Below are positions 25,013 to 33,138 of a DNA stretch of 40,610 nucleotides, piece by piece; the first letter of the stretch is position 1; each line of letters opens with the position of its first letter. This DNA is from Phycisphaerae bacterium (lineage in GTDB: Bacteria; Planctomycetota; Phycisphaerae; Sedimentisphaerales; Anaerobacaceae). The DNA is taken from assembly GCA_021736645.1 (NCBI GenBank), contig JAIPFM010000011.1:1-40610 (forward strand), given 5' to 3'. Below the pieces are notes generated by a model. That model was not told where the DNA came from. It saw nothing but the letters and a program-made list of their open reading frames with translations, and searched no databases. Made by a program: the position numbers and the translations under genes.

Positions 25013-25450
25013 ATGACATCAGATACGCCGGCAAGATGCTCTATTACAGTACAAAGCACCCCGTCGGTACTTGATGATTTGTATCAACAGATCTTTGCAA
25101 AGCTCAAAGAAAACGACTACTCAGAGGATGACATTTTTGGGGTCCATCTTGCCTTTGAAGAGGGATTTATCAATGCGGTCAAGCACGGTAACAAGATGGA
25201 TGAAGCCAAGACCGTCAAGGTAGAGTATACCGTTTCCAGAGAAAAAGTGGAGATCTCGATTACGGATGAAGGTCAGGGATTTGTGCCCGATCATGTACCG
25301 GATCCGCGTGTGGGTGACAACCTGTATCGACCCGATGGCAGAGGATTGCTGCTGATTGGTGCGTATATGGATACCATGGAATATCGTGGATCGGGGAATT
25401 GCCTGTTTATGGCAAAATACCGACACTCAGACAAGAATACGTCGACCTGA
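25013..25450 (+). CDS. Anti-sigma regulatory factor (RsbW/SpoIIAB-like HATPase)
   Basis: A GHKL-type serine kinase of 145 aa. N box: FEEGFINAVKHGN (Glu50, Asn54, His58, Asn60). G1 box: DEGQGF (85-90). G2: GRGLLLI (109-115). It should bind ATP, phosphorylate the STAS protein encoded upstream and sequester a target, classically a sigma factor. GGAAGG (24998-25003) is 9 nt before ATG 25013; the GTG at 25007 would be only 3 nt away. No sigma factor gene or PP2C phosphatase gene lies nearby, so the target and the reset enzyme must be elsewhere. Confidence 0.92.
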   Translation: MTSDTPARCSITVQSTPSVLDDLYQQIFAKLKENDYSEDDIFGVHLAFEEGFINAVKHGNKMDEAKTVKVEYTVSREKVEISITDEGQGFVPDHVPDPRVGDNLYRPDGRGLLLIGAYMDTMEYRGSGNCLFMAKYRHSDKNTST

Positions 25451-25478
25451 TAAATGTGCCCCTGTTTGGAGAGTTCCT

Positions 25479-26162
25479 GTGTCACACACTAAGAACGATT
25501 TAAGGCTTTGTCTCTTAATGATATCGGTCGCTCTCCTCTCTTTTTGCGGATGTGCCAGCCATAAAAAGAAATCCGTTCCCCGCATTGTCACAACCGACAC
25601 ACTGCCGGATCTGCTTGACTCATTGCCCGATCCTTCTGATCAGGTCAAAACACCAGCCCGATCCGGTACTCGAAACATCAATGGGCCCAGGGCCTGGTAT
25701 CCTCCCAAATCGATTGAGCGGCCCTGGCAGGCCATTGTGATCCATCATTCAGGGACGGCCAATGGTAATATGGCGATTTTTGACAAATGGCACAGAGAAG
25801 GCAATCACTGGGAGGGGGTAGGCTACGATTTTGTCATAGGCAATGGCACAGACAGCCCGGACGGCCAGGTAGAGGTGACCTTCCGGTGGTATCAGCAAAT
25901 GACAGGTGCCCACTGCAAGACTCCAGACAACTGGGCCAATGAGAATTCAATTGGCATCTGTCTGGTGGGTAATTTTGATGAGACTCTGCCTTCCGCAGGC
26001 CAAATGCAATCCTTGAATCAACTGCTGCAGTTTCTGTGCGCACGCTACCGTATTCCGGTCGGCAGGATCTATGGTCACAACACGACACCCGGTGCTCGCG
26101 TGACCAATTGCCCTGGACAGTATTTTGGATTGTCCTCTATCCGCACGATGCTCAGTAAATAG
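25479..26162 (+). CDS. N-acetylmuramoyl-L-alanine amidase (amidase_2/PGRP fold) lipoprotein
   Basis: A protein of 227 aa. A basic start and hydrophobic stretch lead to an imperfect lipobox (F-C-G-Cys25), so a membrane-anchored periplasmic protein is likely. The amidase_2 domain fills residues ~80-225: I-V-I-H-H-S-G (His89/His90), Y-D-F-V-I-G (116-121), G-A-H145-C, and the C-terminal zinc segment with His200 in I-Y-G-H-N and Cys211 in N-C-P-G. This fold cleaves the amide bond between N-acetylmuramic acid and L-alanine in peptidoglycan. The start is taken as GTG 25479, with GGAGAG (25468-25473) before it; ATG 25518 is the alternative and would give a shorter leader. It is 28 bp after the HATPase gene and may be cotranscribed. 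Confidence 0.87.
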   Translation: MSHTKNDLRLCLLMISVALLSFCGCASHKKKSVPRIVTTDTLPDLLDSLPDPSDQVKTPARSGTRNINGPRAWYPPKSIERPWQAIVIHHSGTANGNMAIFDKWHREGNHWEGVGYDFVIGNGTDSPDGQVEVTFRWYQQMTGAHCKTPDNWANENSIGICLVGNFDETLPSAGQMQSLNQLLQFLCARYRIPVGRIYGHNTTPGARVTNCPGQYFGLSSIRTMLSK

Positions 26163-26310
26163 TCGGGCCCTGGCAACAGAAAGGTCTGATAATCATATCG
26201 CTTATTCCCATCTTGGCCAAAGTGCGGTATTTCCCCGCCTACTGAACAAGTTGCCTCTGATTTCAACCGAAACACTCATTAAACGCTTTGAATTCTAACG
26301 GAGACACAGT

Positions 26311-26730
26311 ATGGCCCCCTATGACACGAGTATGATAGACAGTGGCGTGCAAGAACGACTGATCAAGGCCCTGAATGCCTGCCTGCCGGATGAGGGCATG
26401 GGCCTGATTTTGGTGGACAAAAACCGGGTCTGTTGGGCCAGTGATCCGGTGGAGTATGGCAGGTGGATTCAAGAGACACCCGTACTCGAAGATATGATCT
26501 CCCGCATCAATGACGGTGACGAACCTGCGGCCATGTGTGCGGAGGGTGTGCATATGTTCGGCGTCCACCTTTTAACGCCGTGCTGCGATTATGGATATGC
26601 CATGGTGGTGTTGTCTCCTCGAGACCAGGAGTCACTGTTTCAAAACTGGGATTTGATCGAGTGTTTGCTGCGTCAGATGCACTGTATTGCAGGTCTGTTG
26701 GAGGTCCAGGACTATTCGATGACCCTGTAG
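26311..26730 (+). CDS. Small soluble protein of unknown function
   Basis: A protein of 139 aa with no signal peptide or membrane helix. GGAG 8 nt before the ATG and codon use like its neighbours support it as real. The pattern (amphipathic helix, L-I-L-V-D-K-N-R-V-C-W-A hairpin, helix, V-H-L-L strands, terminal helices) loosely suggests a PAS/GAF-like small alpha/beta fold, but I recognise no family. Six cysteines, including an adjacent pair (T-P-C-C-D), are notable for its size. It sits between the amidase and the GH10-like gene. Confidence 0.65.
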   Translation: MAPYDTSMIDSGVQERLIKALNACLPDEGMGLILVDKNRVCWASDPVEYGRWIQETPVLEDMISRINDGDEPAAMCAEGVHMFGVHLLTPCCDYGYAMVVLSPRDQESLFQNWDLIECLLRQMHCIAGLLEVQDYSMTL

Positions 26731-26780
26731 CCGATCGCGTCGTGCAGTGCCTGGGACGCCTCACTCGGATCAAGTTTGAG

Positions 26781-26808
26781 TTGCTTTGAACCGGTTGATC
26801 GGTATAAT
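26781..26808 (+). promoter_or_regulatory. Candidate promoter of the GH10-like gene
   Basis: A perfect TATAAT (26803-26808) with TTGCTT (26781-26786) 16 bp upstream, about 90 bp before the coding start. The -10 is the best match to consensus I found in the window. Confidence 0.45.
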
Positions 26809-26898
26809 ACAGAGTTCGTTTTGTATGACTGCCATCAGGGGGTCATCTGATAGTGCAAATGAAGCAGTTGCCTTGGCGATCCTGCCAATTTGAGGAAC

Positions 26899-28377
26899 AT
26901 GGTGCGATTTCAGGTTTTCAAGAACAGTAAGGTTTTAGATTCGTTTGTCCTGAGCGGTGCCTATATGTTTGGCTCGGACGGCACCAGTATGCGCAAGGTT
27001 GACATCTCATTTTCAGAGGGCATCATTGATTGTGAGCGTGTCGGTCGTGACACCGCAGCCCTGGCCTTGTTGTGGGAGGTCGAAGGCTTTGGACGGATCA
27101 TGCTGCCCACGACCTGTCTGCCGGAACGAGAGCGTCCTTACTGTCTGAACCTGGAGATTGCCAGGGCCAGACTCATGCAGACGCTCAGCCGTCGGGAAGA
27201 ATGGTCCCTGTTTGACGAGTCAGTGGAACTGGAAGATATCTGGCAGCAGGCCCTTGACCTGTTTGTCAAGGCCGTGCAGCGCAGCCATGATCCTGCAGAA
27301 GCCTCTCTATTGGCAGACAAGTCTTTGCGCAAGGCCATTATCTTTTCGGAAAAACTGGCCATTACCCAGGCGGATATCCTGTTCAAGGCCCGAAAATCCA
27401 GCAGAGGCTTTAACCGTGCCAGTCTGGGGATCCACGTTCATGACAAGAGCCTGGATCAGAGTGGCTATGTGGAGGGCGCGGCTGCCATCTCAGACTTTGC
27501 CGTGATTTCAATCAACTGGGCCAAGATCGAGACCGCACCCGGGATCTATGATTTTTCTGACCTGGACCGTTCTGTGGAAACCCTGACAGCCAAGAACATG
27601 CTGTTGATGGCTGGACCCCTGCTGCATTTTCACAAGGACTCGTTGCCTCCGTGGCTGTTTGAGGGCCGACCCGGATTTGAGGATATTCGTGATGCAGCCT
27701 ACCGGTTTATCAGTGAAGTCGTGGCTCGATACAGACGCCGTATCAGCCGATGGATCGTGATCAGTGGTCTCAATGCCTGGAATCACTGCGCCTTCAGCGT
27801 GGAACAGATCCTTGAAATGACGCGATCTGCGAATATGGCGGTCAAGGCCGTGCACCCCAGGGGTATTCGTGTCATTGAAGTGGCCAATCTGTGGGGCGAA
27901 TACCATGCGATCCTGCCCAATTCCGTGTCCCCTGTGGCCTATATGGATATGGTGATTCAGAGCGGCGTGACTTTTGATGCCTTTGCCCTGCAGGTCAGAT
28001 TTGGCAGAAATGAAACGGGCATGCACATGCGCGACATGCTGCAGATCACGAGCCTGTTGGATTACCTGTCTTTGCTGGGCAAGCCTCTTTTCATTACTCA
28101 GGTGCAGATCCCCAGTCATCGGGGCACAGGCGATTGTGACGAAAAAGTGGCAGGGGTATGGCACAAGGCCTGGGACAACAAACGCCAGGCACTCTGGCTG
28201 GATCAGTTTTACAGGATCGTCATGAGTAAGCCCATGGTGGATGGGGTGGTCTACGGCAATCTGGCAGATCATGCTGAGAGTCTGATACAGCACAGCGGTG
28301 TGCTCACAGAGACGTTCAAGCCCAAAGATGGGTACAGGGTCCTCAGGCGATTCCGAGAATTCATTCACAGTAAATAA
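26899..28377 (+). CDS. GH10-like TIM-barrel protein lacking both catalytic glutamates
   Basis: A protein of 492 aa without a signal peptide. Residues ~1-165 are an N-terminal domain I do not recognise, ending in a helical segment. Residues ~175-490 follow the GH10 endoxylanase barrel: N-W-A-K-I-E-T-A-P-G-I-Y-D-F (206-219), the M-A-G-P-L-L-H-F-H strand (237-245), and L-P-P-W-L (249-253). The acid/base segment W-D-V-V-N-E reads W285-I-V-I-S-G290, and the nucleophile segment I-T-E-L-D reads I399-T-Q401-V-Q. With Glu replaced by Gly and Gln, retaining xylanase chemistry should be impossible, so a sugar-binding or structural role is more likely. The start is uncertain among TTG 26890, ATG 26899 and GTG 26902; GAGGA lies at 26892-26896. 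Confidence 0.8.
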   Translation: MVRFQVFKNSKVLDSFVLSGAYMFGSDGTSMRKVDISFSEGIIDCERVGRDTAALALLWEVEGFGRIMLPTTCLPERERPYCLNLEIARARLMQTLSRREEWSLFDESVELEDIWQQALDLFVKAVQRSHDPAEASLLADKSLRKAIIFSEKLAITQADILFKARKSSRGFNRASLGIHVHDKSLDQSGYVEGAAAISDFAVISINWAKIETAPGIYDFSDLDRSVETLTAKNMLLMAGPLLHFHKDSLPPWLFEGRPGFEDIRDAAYRFISEVVARYRRRISRWIVISGLNAWNHCAFSVEQILEMTRSANMAVKAVHPRGIRVIEVANLWGEYHAILPNSVSPVAYMDMVIQSGVTFDAFALQVRFGRNETGMHMRDMLQITSLLDYLSLLGKPLFITQVQIPSHRGTGDCDEKVAGVWHKAWDNKRQALWLDQFYRIVMSKPMVDGVVYGNLADHAESLIQHSGVLTETFKPKDGYRVLRRFREFIHSK

Positions 28378-28380
28378 AGG

Positions 28381-28406
28381 ACAGAACTTTTTTTTTAAGC
28401 CCTGTC
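28381..28406 (+). terminator. Possible weak terminator after the GH10-like gene
   Basis: ACAG and CTGT arms with inner CTT/AAG flank a run of nine T (28388-28396). The T run lies inside the hairpin rather than after it, so this is not a classical terminator. Confidence 0.25.
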
Positions 28407-28407
28407 G

Positions 28408-28435
28408 TTTTCAGTTTTCAGTAGGCAGTATGCAG
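28408..28435. repeat. Heptanucleotide tandem repeat, four units of TNNNCAG
   Basis: TTTTCAG, TTTTCAG, TAGGCAG and TATGCAG follow one another without a gap between the GH10-like and HhH genes. The 7-bp period is exact and the end of each unit is fixed. Related tracts occur in the suf operon. Confidence 0.7.
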
Positions 28436-28485
28436 ACAAAGCCTGCGTCCACAACTGTGAATCGTGACCTAAATATGGGGTGCCC

Positions 28486-28830
28486 ATGCGAACACCCGGT
28501 CAAACACCTCAATTCGCGTTTCTACTGCTCAGCCTGGGCGCTGTGGTCTTGGGCCTGAGTTTGATGTTCCATGAAGGCATGTCATGTCAAACGCCGCCGA
28601 ATCCCCTGGTCGCCAAAATCAATCCCAACACCGCTTCACTGGGGGAGCTTCTGATCTTGCCGGGGATTGGGACAACCCGGGCTGAGGCGATTGTGGCGTA
28701 CCGCGACATGCATTTTCCCAAACCGGCATTCACGTGCATTGAAGACCTGTATCACGTGCACGGTTTGGGGCCGGCCCTGGTCAGGGACATGGCGCCGTGG
28801 TTGTGTCTGGAGGATACCCCTGTCAAATAG
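28486..28830 (+). CDS. ComEA-like helix-hairpin-helix protein with membrane anchor
   Basis: A protein of 114 aa. One membrane helix (~11-28), a short linker, then the HhH pair of ComEA-type proteins: I-N-P-N-T-A-S-L-G-E-L, L-P-G-I-G-T-T-R-A-E-A-I (58-69), and V-H-G-L-G-P-A-L-V-R-D (91-101). HhH pairs bind DNA backbone without sequence specificity. ComEA is the periplasmic DNA receptor in natural transformation, but small HhH proteins are also found alone in non-competent bacteria. No other competence gene is near. The start could also be GTG 28480. Confidence 0.82.
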   Translation: MRTPGQTPQFAFLLLSLGAVVLGLSLMFHEGMSCQTPPNPLVAKINPNTASLGELLILPGIGTTRAEAIVAYRDMHFPKPAFTCIEDLYHVHGLGPALVRDMAPWLCLEDTPVK

Positions 28831-28914
28831 CATTGGCAAAGGCCTGATGATTCGGGTATGATGCGTTCAGTTTTTAACCGGCAATGACCCGAAAAAAGGA
28901 TATCTTGAAGACCT

Positions 28915-29415
28915 ATGGCAACGTGGGAGATTTACAAACCTTCTGGTGAATGTGCGGCAACGGGCACGAAGATCGAGTCCGGTGAAGAGTACTATGGGGC
29001 CCTGGTGGACAGTGATGAAGGCCTGGTACGCAAGGATTTCTGCACCACCTATTGGGATCAGGAAAAGCCGACCGTCTACTGTTACTGGAAGACTCGCCTG
29101 CCGTATCCGAACCAGAAGAAGAAGGTCTTTCTGGATGATGAGATGCTGATGGCGTTTTTTGACCGTCTCGAAAATGATGACCAGCAGGAGCGCGTCAATT
29201 TCCGTTTTGTCCTGGCCTTGATTTTGATGCGAAAACGCAGGCTCAAATACGAATGCTCCGTGATTCGTGAGGGGCATGAAATCTGGACACTCAAGGTCAC
29301 GGGTGAAAAGCGACAGGTCGAGGTGGACAACCCCCATCTTGACGAGGCACAGATTGAGCAATTGTCCCAACAGATGGGCCAGGTGCTGAACGCAGATTTG
29401 GAGTCTGACGAATGA
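28915..29415 (+). CDS. Conserved protein of unknown function, coupled to the next gene
   Basis: A soluble, charged protein of 166 aa with no leader. The N-terminal part (W-E-I-Y-K-P-S-G-E-C-A-A-T-G-T-K-I) contains C-x-x-T-G and further single cysteines that could bind metal, although no full zinc ribbon is visible. The C-terminal part is helical and acidic. Its stop overlaps the start of the next gene by ATGA, so the two are translationally coupled. Likely a planctomycete-type conserved hypothetical; I cannot give a function. Confidence 0.72.
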   Translation: MATWEIYKPSGECAATGTKIESGEEYYGALVDSDEGLVRKDFCTTYWDQEKPTVYCYWKTRLPYPNQKKKVFLDDEMLMAFFDRLENDDQQERVNFRFVLALILMRKRRLKYECSVIREGHEIWTLKVTGEKRQVEVDNPHLDEAQIEQLSQQMGQVLNADLESDE

Positions 29416-30263
29416 AAGCTTGGTGCACGGGTGTGTTACTGCTGACCCTGGCAGGGCTCAGCGGATGTATGGGTCCTCTGGGGCGGGGCAGGCAGATGGC
29501 GTCAGGCAAGGCGTCCCTGGAAGACGCGGCCAGTGCACTCCAGACGCAGGTTCAGTCATTTGAACCGACACAGATCAACGGTATGTGCAAACTGGGCTAT
29601 CGGGACGAAGAGGGGAAGTGGCGAAAACTTCCGAGTTTCAACATGAAGCTCTGGCTGGAACCGCCTTACAACCTCTGCCTGCAGTCCACGGCTGTCTCAG
29701 GACCTGAAGGCAAGATTTTCCTGGGGGCCAATCAAGAGGAATTCTGGTTGTCCATCAAGCCTGAAATCAATACCTATTGGTATGGTCGCTGGGATGATGT
29801 GCCGGATGTCACTACATTGGAATTGAACCCCAGGGTTGTGCTGGAGTCTCTGGGCATGATCGAGTTTGCCCCCCATGAAACGTGGCGATTGGAAAACCAA
29901 AAGGGCCTGGATGTGTTGACCTGTACAGACACGGTCAGTGCCCGGGTGATCAAGCGCCTCTTCGTAACCACCAAAAGTTACCAACTGGCCAAAATCATCT
30001 ATTACAATGATCTCGGTGATCCAGCCGTGGTCGTTGACCTGGAGCGGTACAGGGTGCTGGATGGCCGAAATCCGGTGCCCACAGGCATCCGTGTCACTCG
30101 GTACGGAGGGGGCCACCCGGAAGGCCGCGTGACCTTCAATTTGACCCAGGGCGTGCTCCGGCAGTTTACCGACAAAACACGGGCCAGGATGTTTCAGCCG
30201 GTGACGCCGACCGGGTACGATCAGGTGATTCATGTGACACGATTCGGCTCAATACTGGAATAA
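29412..30263 (+). CDS. Lipoprotein of unknown function, possibly LolA/LolB-like fold
   Basis: A protein of 283 aa. The leader ends in a clear lipobox (L-S-G-Cys19). The mature part is a run of amphipathic beta strands (M-C-K-L-G-Y-R-D, F-N-M-K-L-W-L-E-P-P-Y-N-L-C-L-Q, Y-Q-L-A-K-I-I-Y-Y-N, P-T-G-I-R-V-T-R-Y). Alternating order and length recall DUF4292 or LolA/LolB half-barrels that carry lipids or lipoproteins. This is fold-level inference, not a motif match. It is coupled to the preceding gene by an ATGA overlap. Confidence 0.72.
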   Translation: MKAWCTGVLLLTLAGLSGCMGPLGRGRQMASGKASLEDAASALQTQVQSFEPTQINGMCKLGYRDEEGKWRKLPSFNMKLWLEPPYNLCLQSTAVSGPEGKIFLGANQEEFWLSIKPEINTYWYGRWDDVPDVTTLELNPRVVLESLGMIEFAPHETWRLENQKGLDVLTCTDTVSARVIKRLFVTTKSYQLAKIIYYNDLGDPAVVVDLERYRVLDGRNPVPTGIRVTRYGGGHPEGRVTFNLTQGVLRQFTDKTRARMFQPVTPTGYDQVIHVTRFGSILE

Positions 30264-30304
30264 AGACAAGCCTCTCACACAGACTCAATGTTAGGGATAA
30301 ACGA

Positions 30305-31207
30305 ATGGCAAGACAGCCTCTAAAAGACAGACTCAAGCAGGGCATATTTCTCCTGGATGGCGGCATGGGATCACAACTCATTGCCAGACAGGTTCAGGCC
30401 GCCACATGCAATGAGGTCCTGAGCCTTGAATCGCCGGATGTGATCAAGGCCATTCATACGGATTATTTGAATGCCGGGTCCGATGCGGTGATCAGTAATA
30501 CGTTTGGCGCCAATCCGATCAGTCTGGCCAAATACGGTCTGGCAGATGAGTGCTGTCGGATCTGTGAAGCCGGTGCACGCCATGCACGCAGTGCTGCAGG
30601 GGAAGACCGCTATGTCCTGGGTGACATCGGCCCCTGTGGTGATTTCCTGGAACCCCTGGGACTGGTCAACCCGGATCAACTCAAGGCCGCTTTTGCAGAG
30701 AGCACGCGCGGTCTGGTTCAGGGCGGTGTGGATGGCATTATTATTGAAACCATGACGGCCCTGGATGAGATCACAGTGGCAGTGCAGGCCGTAAAATCCG
30801 TGGCGCCGGAACTGCCGGTATTGACGTCCATGGCCTTTGACTTTACGCCGGTCGGGCCGCGCACCATCATGGGTGTGGATGTCTCTACTGCGGTTCAAAC
30901 CCTGTCTGATCTCGGTGTGGATGCGATTGGATTTAACTGCGGCTCAGCCACCATGGAGCAGTATGTCGAACTGGCCCATGAATTTGTGGAAGCCAAAAGG
31001 GCCCTGAATGCCCCCTGTCTGATCTATGCGGAACCCAATGCAGGCAGGCCCGAGCTGGAGGGTGACCAGGTCGTGTACAGAGTGACCAGTGAGGACTACG
31101 CCTCGTCTGTGCTCAAGATGGCAGTCCTGGGTATCCATATCTTTGGCGGCTGCTGCGGCACCGGCCCGGAGCACATTGGGGCCCTGGCAGCCAGACTCAA
31201 AAAGTAG
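30305..31207 (+). CDS. Homocysteine S-methyltransferase domain protein
   Basis: A 300-aa protein covering just the betaine/homocysteine methyltransferase barrel, as in the N-terminal module of MetH. The zinc ligands are Cys212 in G-F-N-C-G and Cys283/Cys284 in G-G-C-C-G-T. The substrate loops L-L-D-G-G-M-G-S-Q-L and N-T-F-G-A-N are intact. It would methylate homocysteine to methionine; whether the donor is S-methylmethionine, a corrinoid protein or another methyl compound cannot be read. No cobalamin-binding or MetH reactivation gene is adjacent. AGGGA before the ATG supports the start; the next gene follows after 10 bp. Confidence 0.9.
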   Translation: MARQPLKDRLKQGIFLLDGGMGSQLIARQVQAATCNEVLSLESPDVIKAIHTDYLNAGSDAVISNTFGANPISLAKYGLADECCRICEAGARHARSAAGEDRYVLGDIGPCGDFLEPLGLVNPDQLKAAFAESTRGLVQGGVDGIIIETMTALDEITVAVQAVKSVAPELPVLTSMAFDFTPVGPRTIMGVDVSTAVQTLSDLGVDAIGFNCGSATMEQYVELAHEFVEAKRALNAPCLIYAEPNAGRPELEGDQVVYRVTSEDYASSVLKMAVLGIHIFGGCCGTGPEHIGALAARLKK

Positions 31208-31217
31208 CAGGTGTACC

Positions 31218-32219
31218 ATGAACCGTCGACACTTTTTAGCGTCATCAGGACTGCTTGGACTTGGCATTCATTGTGGCTCGTTGGCCCGGGGCGGATCGGA
31301 ACAAGAAACATCGCAAAACTTGCTTGGGTCCTTTTCATGCACTGAGAACCAGGTGGCCATTTACACCCATGCTCAGGTCAAGCCAACACGCATTTTTCAT
31401 ATTACAGACACGCATCTTTCACTGGATGATGAACGAGGTGTCAAGTACCTTGAGTACAGCAAAAGGATGGCCAATGCCTACAAAAGCAACCGCCACTTTC
31501 AAACAGGCGAGGCATTTTCTGCTGAGGAGAGTTTTGAGCAGACCCTGGACCTGGCCATCAAGCAGGAGGTCGATTTTCTTGCGCTCACCGGTGATATCTT
31601 CAGTTTTCCATCCCGGGCTGCGGTTGAGTGGGCTCTTGAAAAACTGACCGACACCGGCATTCCGTTTGCCTATGTGGCTGGAAATCATGATTGGCATTAC
31701 GAAGGCATGGCAGGCAGCGCGCACCAACTTCGGGACACCTGGTGCAGCAAGCATCTTAAACCGATGTATCAGGGCAACAAGCCTTTGTATGCGACCTACG
31801 ATCTCAATGGAATTCGTTTTGTTTGTATCGATAATTCGACCTATGAAATAGAACCCGAACAACTTGCCTTTTTCAAAACGCACACCCGAAACGACAGGCC
31901 GTTGATCCTACTGATGCACATTCCCTTGTATATGCCGGGTCGATCGCTGGGATTTGGATGCGCCAATCCAAACTGGGGTGAGTCATCGGACCGGAACTTT
32001 AGAATTGAAAGACGCGAAAAGTGGCGTGCAGGCGGCCATACCAGGGTCACCCTGGAGTTCTACGATGAAGTATTCAATGCGTCCAATCTACTGACAGTGT
32101 TGGCAGGCCACACGCATCGGCACACCCTGGACATAAAGAACGGCGTGCCGCAATTAGTCTCCGCTCACAATGCCGCCGGGTATTACCTGGATGTGAATAT
32201 CGCGACTTTGCATGTGTGA
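31218..32219 (+). CDS. Exported calcineurin-like metallophosphoesterase
   Basis: A protein of 333 aa. The leader (M-N-R-R-H-F-L-A-S-S-G-L-L-G-L-G) looks Tat-type, so export is likely. All metal motifs are present: D-x-H (Asp64, His66 in HITDTH), G-D (Asp126 in LTGDIF), G-N-H-D (155-158), H-I-P-L-Y, and A-G-H-T-H near the C terminus. This superfamily hydrolyses phosphomono- or diesters; the H-I-P segment and overall length resemble secreted acid phosphatase-like members. ATG 31218 was chosen because the frame upstream (from 31089) overlaps the methyltransferase gene. The substrate is unknown. Confidence 0.87.
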   Translation: MNRRHFLASSGLLGLGIHCGSLARGGSEQETSQNLLGSFSCTENQVAIYTHAQVKPTRIFHITDTHLSLDDERGVKYLEYSKRMANAYKSNRHFQTGEAFSAEESFEQTLDLAIKQEVDFLALTGDIFSFPSRAAVEWALEKLTDTGIPFAYVAGNHDWHYEGMAGSAHQLRDTWCSKHLKPMYQGNKPLYATYDLNGIRFVCIDNSTYEIEPEQLAFFKTHTRNDRPLILLMHIPLYMPGRSLGFGCANPNWGESSDRNFRIERREKWRAGGHTRVTLEFYDEVFNASNLLTVLAGHTHRHTLDIKNGVPQLVSAHNAAGYYLDVNIATLHV

Positions 32220-32241
32220 TGATCACGGATTTGCCACGATG

Positions 32242-33138
32242 CTAAGAGACTTCCTCGTCGGCGTCATCCTCCTCTTCCCCTGCACTGTCCTGGGCGGACG
32301 CCTTGGCCTTGCCTGTACTCTTTGCCGGTTTGGCAATCACAGCCTGGCCGATCCAGCCAGCAATGACGAGGCCTGCAAAGACGGAGGGCAACAGCCAGGG
32401 ATTCTGGGGGAGTTTGGAGACGACTCTGATGCCCAGACCCAGCAGCAGGATCTGTATGCCGAACAACAGGGTGGTGGAGCCCACCACACTGTAGGCCAGG
32501 GCCACCACGATTTTTTTGACCAGCCAGATCAACAGGATGCCGACTGCAGCACCGCCCAGGCTGATGCCTATGACCTTCCACAGATTGGGACTGATCACCT
32601 GCCAGGTATCCTTGAGCATGGCTCGCATTTTTTCAGAAAAACTCTGGTCTGTGGGGCTCAGCTTTTCGAAATAGGCCTGCCGGTCCTCGGGATTGAGCAT
32701 ATTGGTGAAGGATCTCGCCGTTGAAGGGCTTTGCAGATCAGAGCTGTAGATGGAGGGCGCATTGGGGTCTCGATCTGATGACGCCTGGATCATGGTATCG
32801 AGCTGGGTGGATACGTATCCTGCACCACTGATCATGGCAAAGATCAGGACTGCCAGGGCCAGGATAATGGTATTGCGCAGCAGGATGGATAAGATCGTCA
32901 AGACAAGAGCGCCAATGCCCATGCTCCAGAACAGATGAAATTCGAACCATTGTCCCACCAGCATGCCGCAGACCGTGCCAATGGCAGCGCCCAGCAGACC
33001 AATGATCACAGCGCTGTAACGCTGTCCGAATAGCCACAGGATAAGGCCCACCACGAGCAGGCCGGCACCCGTGCCCAGGAGAACGGGTATGGACAGTGTC
33101 GAAAACAACGTCTCAAATCTCAATAGCAGTTCAAACAT
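32242..33138 (-). CDS. Multi-pass membrane protein with acidic tail, unknown function
   Basis: A protein of 298 aa with about seven predicted membrane segments (~16-37, 42-63, 70-87, 90-108, 186-207, 210-240, 250-268), a soluble loop of ~75 residues (109-185) and a lysine-rich then strongly acidic C-terminal tail (EEEDDADEEVS). The first four helices are glycine-rich and resemble small DUF4203/TMEM198-like bundles; this is a weak impression. AAGGA before the ATG supports the start. It converges with the phosphoesterase gene (22 bp) and diverges from sufB. Confidence 0.75.
   Translation of the reverse strand: MFELLLRFETLFSTLSIPVLLGTGAGLLVVGLILWLFGQRYSAVIIGLLGAAIGTVCGMLVGQWFEFHLFWSMGIGALVLTILSILLRNTIILALAVLIFAMISGAGYVSTQLDTMIQASSDRDPNAPSIYSSDLQSPSTARSFTNMLNPEDRQAYFEKLSPTDQSFSEKMRAMLKDTWQVISPNLWKVIGISLGGAAVGILLIWLVKKIVVALAYSVVGSTTLLFGIQILLLGLGIRVVSKLPQNPWLLPSVFAGLVIAGWIGQAVIAKPAKSTGKAKASAQDSAGEEEDDADEEVS

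Noticed and set aside
30264..30304. SAM or cobalamin riboswitch before the homocysteine methyltransferase gene
   Set aside because: Only 41 bp separate it from the preceding gene, too short for either riboswitch, and no conserved core is visible.
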